A DNA stretch of 64,000 bases, taken from NCBI RefSeq assembly GCF_024713945.1, contig NC_134677.1:5831001-5895000 (forward strand), in the 5' to 3' direction. The DNA comes from Dermatophagoides farinae (lineage: Eukaryota; Arthropoda; Arachnida; Sarcoptiformes; Pyroglyphidae). Below, in pieces: positions 57,390-64,000 of this stretch (the stretch's first letter is position 1; the number at the start of each line of letters is the position of its first letter). The notes beneath the pieces were generated by a model that saw only the letters and a program-made list of their open reading frames with translations, searched no databases and was not told the origin of the DNA. A program made the translations under genes and the position numbers.

Positions 57390-58196
57390 ATGACGGTATC
57401 AACGGAAAAAATTGTACGAAGAAATCCTAAAGGGTGTAAAAATGAAGAATTTAACAATTGGCCTGAAGAACCATTTGATGAAATGGATTCGACGATAGCC
57501 GTACAACAATATATTCAACAAAAGATCCGAAAAGATCCATCGAATATTGAAGAAATTCTCAGCCCACCTAAGGGACAAGATTTGGGCACTTGGAAATATG
57601 AACATATGAGACAATTCTGTCTAGAATTGAACAAATTGACTGTAAAATTACAAGCCGAATGTAACCAGGAAAGTTGTTCCCAAATGACAGCTACTGAACA
57701 ATGGATTTTTCTTTGTGCTGCCCATAAAGCTCCAAAAGAATGTCCAGCTATTGATTATACCCGTCATACATTGGACGGTGCTGCTGCATTACTCAATTCA
57801 AACAAATATTTTCCATCACGAGTTACCATAAAGGAAGCGTCGGTTGCCAAATTGGGAAGCGTTTGTCGTCGAGTGTATCGGATATTTTCTCATGCTTATT
57901 ATCATCATAAAGCCATCTATGATGATTTTGAAAACGAATCATTCTTATGCAAACGTTTCTCTGTGTTTTCCATCAAATATGATCTTATGTCCATCGAAAA
58001 TCTTATTGTTCCAATAGCTGGTCTGGATTTTAATGATATTAAAAAAGTCAATTCGATATCAGCTACTACATGTGAAACGGCACCAGGTATGGAAAGCTCG
58101 GTAGGAACTACAGTTTTCACAACAGTGGCCGCTAATAATGACAATTTCAATGCTGCAACAGTATTACGTAGCACTTCAGATTCTTCGGAAGCTTAA
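57390..58196 (+). CDS. MOB4: MOB4 (phocein), STRIPAK component
   Basis: MOB4 is the MOB-family subunit of the STRIPAK phosphatase-kinase complex; it binds striatin and MST-type kinases and affects Hippo signalling and vesicle traffic. Single-exon frame of 268 residues. Near-identity to the family is seen in [60 protein letters not shown] and [20 protein letters not shown]. The zinc ligands fit as C91, C96, H168 and H173. The last 55 residues after LIVPI differ from vertebrate MOB4 and are Thr/Ala-rich, making this copy longer than the roughly 225-residue human protein. The start is set by conservation from residue 10 onward. It converges on MED12, with about 230 nt between stops. Confidence 0.97.
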   Translation: MTVSTEKIVRRNPKGCKNEEFNNWPEEPFDEMDSTIAVQQYIQQKIRKDPSNIEEILSPPKGQDLGTWKYEHMRQFCLELNKLTVKLQAECNQESCSQMTATEQWIFLCAAHKAPKECPAIDYTRHTLDGAAALLNSNKYFPSRVTIKEASVAKLGSVCRRVYRIFSHAYYHHKAIYDDFENESFLCKRFSVFSIKYDLMSIENLIVPIAGLDFNDIKKVNSISATTCETAPGMESSVGTTVFTTVAANNDNFNAATVLRSTSDSSEA

Positions 58197-58313
58197 AATT
58201 CATATGAACGCCCAAAATCACCAACATCACTTTTTCATTTGCTTTTGAATTATAACAAAATTCATGTTTTTTGCCATTGACTTGGATAACATACATCCTA
58301 ATTATATTATTAA

Positions 58314-58319
58314 TTTATT
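58314..58319 (-). terminator. Poly(A) signal AATAAA, MED12
   Basis: TTTATT on the plus strand reads AATAAA on the minus strand, 105 nt beyond the MED12 stop. Confidence 0.6.
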
Positions 58320-58423
58320 TAAAATGATTAGAAGAAAGATACAATATATGATCAAAATTATACAAAATAATTGATAAAAATTAGATAAATGGTCATTTGT
58401 AATTAAATTCAGTTAAAAACAAA

Positions 58424-61400
58424 TCAATATGGGTATGAGCCTTGAAGCTGTCCTGGATTTGGTGTCGAAAGTTGCCGTTGAAGCTGAGTCATTGGTGCCC
58501 TTGGATGATTTTGTCCCATTTGATTACCTTGCCAATTATTCATCATTTGCTGTTGTTGAGGAGGTGGTTGTGGCTGTTGTGTTTGTTGTTGAGCTTGTGG
58601 TGGAACTTGATGTCCTCCAAAGTTGGTAAATTGAGATCTACATATCAAATTATAATTAAAAATTTATAAACATTCTTTCCAGAAACATTATTACTAACCT
58701 TTGTTGCATGAATTGTCCTTGATTCTGTTGTTGTGAATTCATTGCCATTTGTGGTCTCATCATCATATTTTGTTGCTGTGAATTTGATGTTGGCTGCTGG
58801 TAATTTTGATTGGCTGATATTGACATTGAACTATCCATTGATTGCATATTGTTATTGAATTGTACGTTCTGGACAGAAGGTGGTGGTCTAAAATTTGATG
58901 ATTGTTGCATATGGTGATGCATAGGAGCAGGATTAATTTGATTTAATTGTTGTTGAGTTGGTGGTGGTGGTGGCTGTTGTTGTTGCTGTTGTTGGAACAT
59001 ATTATTTTGATTGGTCATCGATTGATTATTTTGGGGTTGAGGTCCTTGTGATCTGATTTGAGTTTTTTGCATCATCGATGGCATCTGATGACGAGATGAA
59101 AACATTTGGCCAGTTGGTTGTTGATTATTCATCATTGGACCGGAATTGACTACATTTGTCACTGATGGTTCATTTTGATTCATATTGAATTGATTAGGAT
59201 TCGGATGTCGATGATGGAGCATTGCACGTAATCGTTCTTTTGGTTGGATCACTTGTCCCTGAAATCGCTGATTAGGCGCCTGCTGTGGAATCATCATTGA
59301 AGATCCTGTTTGATTAGGGCCAGGGCCTGATCCTGATTGATGATAGAATGATTGATTGTTGGAATTCATGTTAGATTGTTGTGAATTTTGATTTTGATAG
59401 TTCCAATTGGTGGCGGCATTCTGATTAGAATTGACTTGATTAGAGTTATAGTTATCGAAAGAATTCGACATTCGTACAGGAGGAGTGGGCTGATTTGGCA
59501 TTGGGGCAATATTGACTGCTTGTTGATTTTTTGCATTTCGTCGTTTTCGAGTAGCTTTAGGTTTTTTAGGCGCTTGTGCTCTAGTATTTACAGTCGGCAT
59601 CGGTGGCATTGGCATGTTACCTGGAGTCATTGATGGTCTCAAACCGGGAATCGTTCCAGGACCAGGCATAGAACGGCCAAGATTTGGCTGACCTGATGGT
59701 GGTGTATCCATCATGTCCATTTGCATAGGCATCATTGATGAATTATTCAATGATGCCATCATCATAGGATGATTTTGTGGATTCATATGCGAAGTTGGTT
59801 CATTGCTGCTACTGTTCATCATATGAGGAGGCTGTTGTGTAGGAACTTGTTGTACGATTGGAGATGAATGCATTACATTCGGTGGTAAAGTTGTACCATT
59901 GGGACCGGTAGGACCTTGTATTGCACCATGAAGTATGTTATTCGAGCTCATTGCAATCGGATTCATGTGATACTGGAAACCACCAGGGCCCATATTACTA
60001 GGCGGTCCTTGATTAGAATGTGGCGGTCCTTGATGAAGTTGATGATGCATTGTGCTTTGATGTGAAGGATTAAAAGAATGAGACTGTGGTGGTATATTGT
60101 TCATAAGAGCCGGCGGAGGTGCTGGTCCAGTTGCTTGACCAACAGAAGATATATTAGATCCGTTTGGCGCTATTACCGGATGAGCTTGATTGTAGCCAAG
60201 TTGTGGTGGTGGCAATGGATTCTGAGACATGATCGGTTGTGATGATACTTGTGGTTGTGTTTGCAATTGTGGTGGTTCATCTTCAGGTGGTACAGGTGGT
60301 GATTCTATATAGAATGAAGAAGCAGGGTCTAAAATAATGAAATAAAATTAGAATCTTTTTAAAAAACAAAAAACATATCAAATGAAATCGGCTTACATAT
60401 ATCATGATCATGGCGAGCAAGAAGACAGAAATTCTCTTCCATTCGTAAAGGTTTACGTTCCATTTTTATGGCTCCAAACCATGTCCAACTTAATGGAACA
60501 TAATTTTTAACGCCTTCAATCAGATCCCATGGTGAAAGCTTCTGTTTTTCAGCTGCTTGAAAGCCTTGTTTCTTATCAATAGAATCGAATCCGGCTATTT
60601 TGTTTCCTTTGGTATCGACCAAAGAACCCATAGCTTCACATGCTATCACTTCAGCTTGATGTTTAACCAATGGTAATAATTGTTTAGCCATTCGAACTCC
60701 TAGTCCGATTCTTTCAACATTGAGCTCTTTTTTCAATTTTTTAATCAAATTTTGATTTAGTTTTTTTGTTTCTTCACGTTGTTCTGGTAAAACATTTGAT
60801 GCATGTGAATAATGCATCAACGATGTAAGCATATCCAATACAGTGGAAAAATTCACATAATTAATATGTGGATCAACAATAGTATAGCTGATCAATTGTG
60901 CTAATAAAACTACCCAATCATTGGTCAATGATGTTGATGATTTGATTGTTTCGAATATTGCGCCAACTAAACTAAGCCGAAGTTGGAGTCCTTCTTGAAT
61001 GAAACTTTTCGATCGAACATCATCACTTAATTTCTCATTAATGCATTGTAACAATTGTGAATGCATTGATTTTAGAATGAGTTCTTTATGATCTTCTTTT
61101 GAATTCAAACATTTCAGTAATAAAGACACGAAAGGCTGATATGACAACAGTGTTGTTGTTGGATTCTGATTGTTCAATGTAATTCCGGCAAGATTATTTG
61201 AATTTTTGAATCCTTGAAATCCAAATTTGCTTTTTGAGCTCATTGAACCAGATTGATTTTGAGAATATAGAATCCAATTCGATGAATCGAACATATTGGC
61301 AGCAAAACGTAGAATTTTACTTTGAAGTGGCAGCTTCGAAATTAATGGTTTTAATAGCCATATTCGTTCATTGGAATTATTATTATTATTATTATTACCA

Positions 61401-64000
61401 AAAGTCAACATATTATTCTTCATGTTGGAACTATTCGATGTGAAAATGGTTAGATTTTTGCTATTCAAAACAGGTTCCATTAGACATGATTGCTGAAAGT
61501 AATCCATTATGGCTGGCGCTAACGTATCTAACCATTCATAATTACTTTGTGGCGATAGTGAATTGATGGCAAGATTTTCATATATTAAATGCAACTGTAA
61601 CCATGAGATTCGTAACGACCATTCGTCAAGATTTTGAAATATATGAATTATTTGTTTTGAATCAATTTTTTCATTAATATTCACTGGAGGTGGCATGATT
61701 TGTTTGTGATAACATATCATATTGAGCAAACATTGAGAATCTTCATATGAGATTTTTTTGTCAAATAATTTTTTTACTGAATTTGGTTGAATCATGAAAC
61801 CACGTAGACATCGATCATGTACCCAATCCTGCAGACAAACCTGACGTAATACGTATTTGGCAAAATCAGAAAGCGATGGTTTTTCTGTTGAATCTATTTT
61901 GGATTTAGCTATCTGACTTAAATAGGTTCTATCGCTGAATTCATCTTCATTGTTCATAGGTTTGTAAAACGAATCAAAATCTGATTTATCAGATTTAAAA
62001 TTTTTCTCGCAACCTTTTTTCTCTTGAGTCCCTGATATAAGCCAATAACAAAAAAAACATTGATTAAAAACTATTTAGAAATATAGATCAACTTACCAAG
62101 TCTCATGATAGCTTTCAAAAGTGTAAGAATCAATTCAAGTTGTAATGAATTTAGTGCTCCACCAAGAAGATAACGATCGCAAGCATATTTGATATTGAAT
62201 GGAGATTTTTGACCTGAACCTAAGGTGGGTGCTACTGTTGAAAGGCCAAGTGGACCAGGGCTAGTCAATGAGTAACGTGATGATGATGCAAACGAAGAAT
62301 TCATGGCTGAATTTGAAGCAGCTAATGGTGAATTATAATATTTGAATAAATAAAGTATGAGATGACAACAAAGTCTAGCTTTTCGTTCAGTTTCTTCTCC
62401 ACTTTCGACCGTTGGTATCAGAAGTGAGCCAATAAAAACACGATAAATCAAATCTACGAGACTGAAACATCGACGTGCCACCAGAATTGAAACGAAAACA
62501 GCAAGATTGTCATAGATACTACGATCACCAATGTTGATTTGTGTAAGTAACGATATGTAATCATTCATACATTTTGGATTGCATAAAGCTTGAATAGCGT
62601 CGAACCATTCATTCGATAGTAGCCAACATGAAGCAGTTAATTCGGCACAAAGTACAGACAATTCGTTCAGATAATCCATATCATTTGCTTCGGTTATACA
62701 CCGAATGGCATTGAACACTAATGAATATCGATCTGATGCATTTTCATTCAATTGCCGAATATGAATTGAATCAACTTTTTCTCTTGGATTCTTCAAATAT
62801 TGCATCATGACACAAGGATGGTTTAACGATCCTTTTGTGTTATCATCACGGATAGCAATCATGGTTTTGATTTTTTGTGAAATTGGACTGATTATATCTT
62901 GATATTTCTTCAATACATAAGCACAAGACGAATATAGATCATCAATATAGAAGAAAATACAACGTTCGGCTGATGAACAATCATTAGGTGTACTAACATT
63001 ACGAACTAATTTCCATAATCCATCAAATATTTGATAGATATCTTCGGTGGATGCAACTACATAATTATGATAACGATTAAGTACGCCAACAATGTATAAT
63101 CCAATCGATGTACAATATGGCCGAGCGAGTAATGGACATTTTTGCTTCAAAACACTTTCGACTTCAACCAATTCTCGAAGCATCTGGACAATAAATTCCA
63201 CTAAACCATTAACATTTAATGCTATTTCCATGAGATCGAAAAGAAATGCAATCGATTCGATCAATGGCAAGTGATTGGCGCTGCCAACGACAACACCATT
63301 TAACATTTCCAATACTGTGCTGGCACATGTATTTGTAACAACATGTTGATCGAAAATGGATAGATTTTGAAATTTTGCAATAGCATTTTCAAAATTGAAT
63401 CCTTCTTTGATAACATGTTTTTTTACTTTGCCATTGTCATTGATGTCTAATGAACTTTTTCGATTGAATAATTTTTGAATTTCTTTTGTGACTTTTTTTA
63501 CGATATGTCGAGCTTCATCTTTTGTTTTACTGACGCCATATAAAAGTATATGTCGTTGATTACATTCATGCATAAATGATTCTTCTTGAGGTAAAGGGAA
63601 ATGCAATGTATACAGTAAATGTCTTGATGTGGCATTGATTTGTTCGGATAATTGATTTTTATTGTTATTGGTAAGATCAGATAATGATGTTGAATTAGTG
63701 TTCACCGAATTTGGACCATTAGTTTCATCTTCTTTATCAGATTCCATTGCATCAGGAAGTAGTATATCATTTTGATCATCTTTACTTTGTTGTCCGGCTT
63801 TAATATTCTGTAGAATTTTATCTAGATCTTCATCCAATTTATCTTCATCTTCATTGATTGAAAACATGTTCGAAACTAATTGTTCATTGCTATTAAGATT
63901 TGAATTGTTTGATAATGGATCAAACATTGGCAGTGAAGATGATGATGTACTTTTATGAAGTGGATTCATCAATCCACCATTTGAAACCGTTTCCATGTTT
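58424..64000 (-). CDS. MED12: Mediator subunit 12, C-terminal part (continues past the right edge)
   Basis: MED12 belongs to the Mediator kinase module and activates CDK8/cyclin C in transcription control. Minus-strand exons in the window: beyond 64000-62097, 62031-60397, 60328-58699 and 58637-58424. Phases 1, 1 and 2 join cleanly. The N-terminal part, including the start, lies outside the window. Family blocks: LLYTLHFPLPQ, FDQHVVTNTCASTVLEML, SSAERCIFFYIDDLYSSC, LCAELTASC, SLSDFAKYVLRQVCLQDWV, SLVDTKGNKIAGFDSIDKKQ and LSPWDLIEGV. After residues matching the conserved PPEDE segment, exons 3-4 here encode about 610 residues rich in Gln, Asn, Pro and Met, in place of the vertebrate PQL/OPA tail, with little alignable sequence. 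A basic patch, KKPKATRKRRNAK, lies inside it. The ATG at 63996 is internal to the gene, not its start. Confidence 0.96.

Noticed and set aside
62071-63996. The ATG at 63996 as the start of MED12
   Set aside because: Family members have a long conserved N-terminal half before this point, so the gene must continue beyond the window.

Overview
The window looks like nuclear DNA of an astigmatid mite (Acariformes: house-dust, storage or parasitic mites). The clearest pointer is a secreted group-2 mite-allergen-type ML/NPC2 protein at 41060-41574. Very AT-rich DNA, many triplet and dinucleotide microsatellites, short GT-AG introns in most genes and protein families restricted to animals fit this. 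I cannot name the species from sequence alone.

Left part (1-40.7 kb): after about 5 kb of repeat-rich DNA with no gene, one large plus-strand gene fills 5.5-40.7 kb. It encodes a Sidestep (Side)-family cell-surface receptor with five Ig domains, one FN3 domain, one membrane segment and a cytoplasmic tail. I rebuilt 11 coding exons by reading through the splice sites. All ten introns are phase 1, and the joined frame is open for 1144 codons. Intron 1 is about 21 kb and holds a complete BEL/Pao LTR retrotransposon (12821-18018) in the same orientation. Its two 244-bp LTRs look identical and its 1532-residue Gag-Pol frame is intact, so the insertion appears recent.

Right part (40.9-64 kb) is gene-dense. 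In order: the group-2 allergen-type gene (+); a divergent Mo25/CAB39-like scaffold (-); THOC5 (-), head-to-head with RACK1 (+) across a short shared promoter region; an unrecognised secreted cysteine-rich protein with a duplicated module (-); a TBC1D12/14-type Rab GAP (-); TMEM50 (-), head-to-head with MOB4 (+); and MED12 (-), which runs off the right edge. Several neighbours converge tail-to-tail with poly(A) signals so close that their transcripts probably overlap.

The genes do not form one pathway. THOC5 acts in mRNA export, MED12 in transcription, RACK1 at the ribosome, MOB4 and the Mo25-like protein in kinase scaffolds, and the TBC protein and TMEM50 in membrane traffic. I found no tRNA, rRNA or CRISPR feature, though the tRNA check was only by eye.
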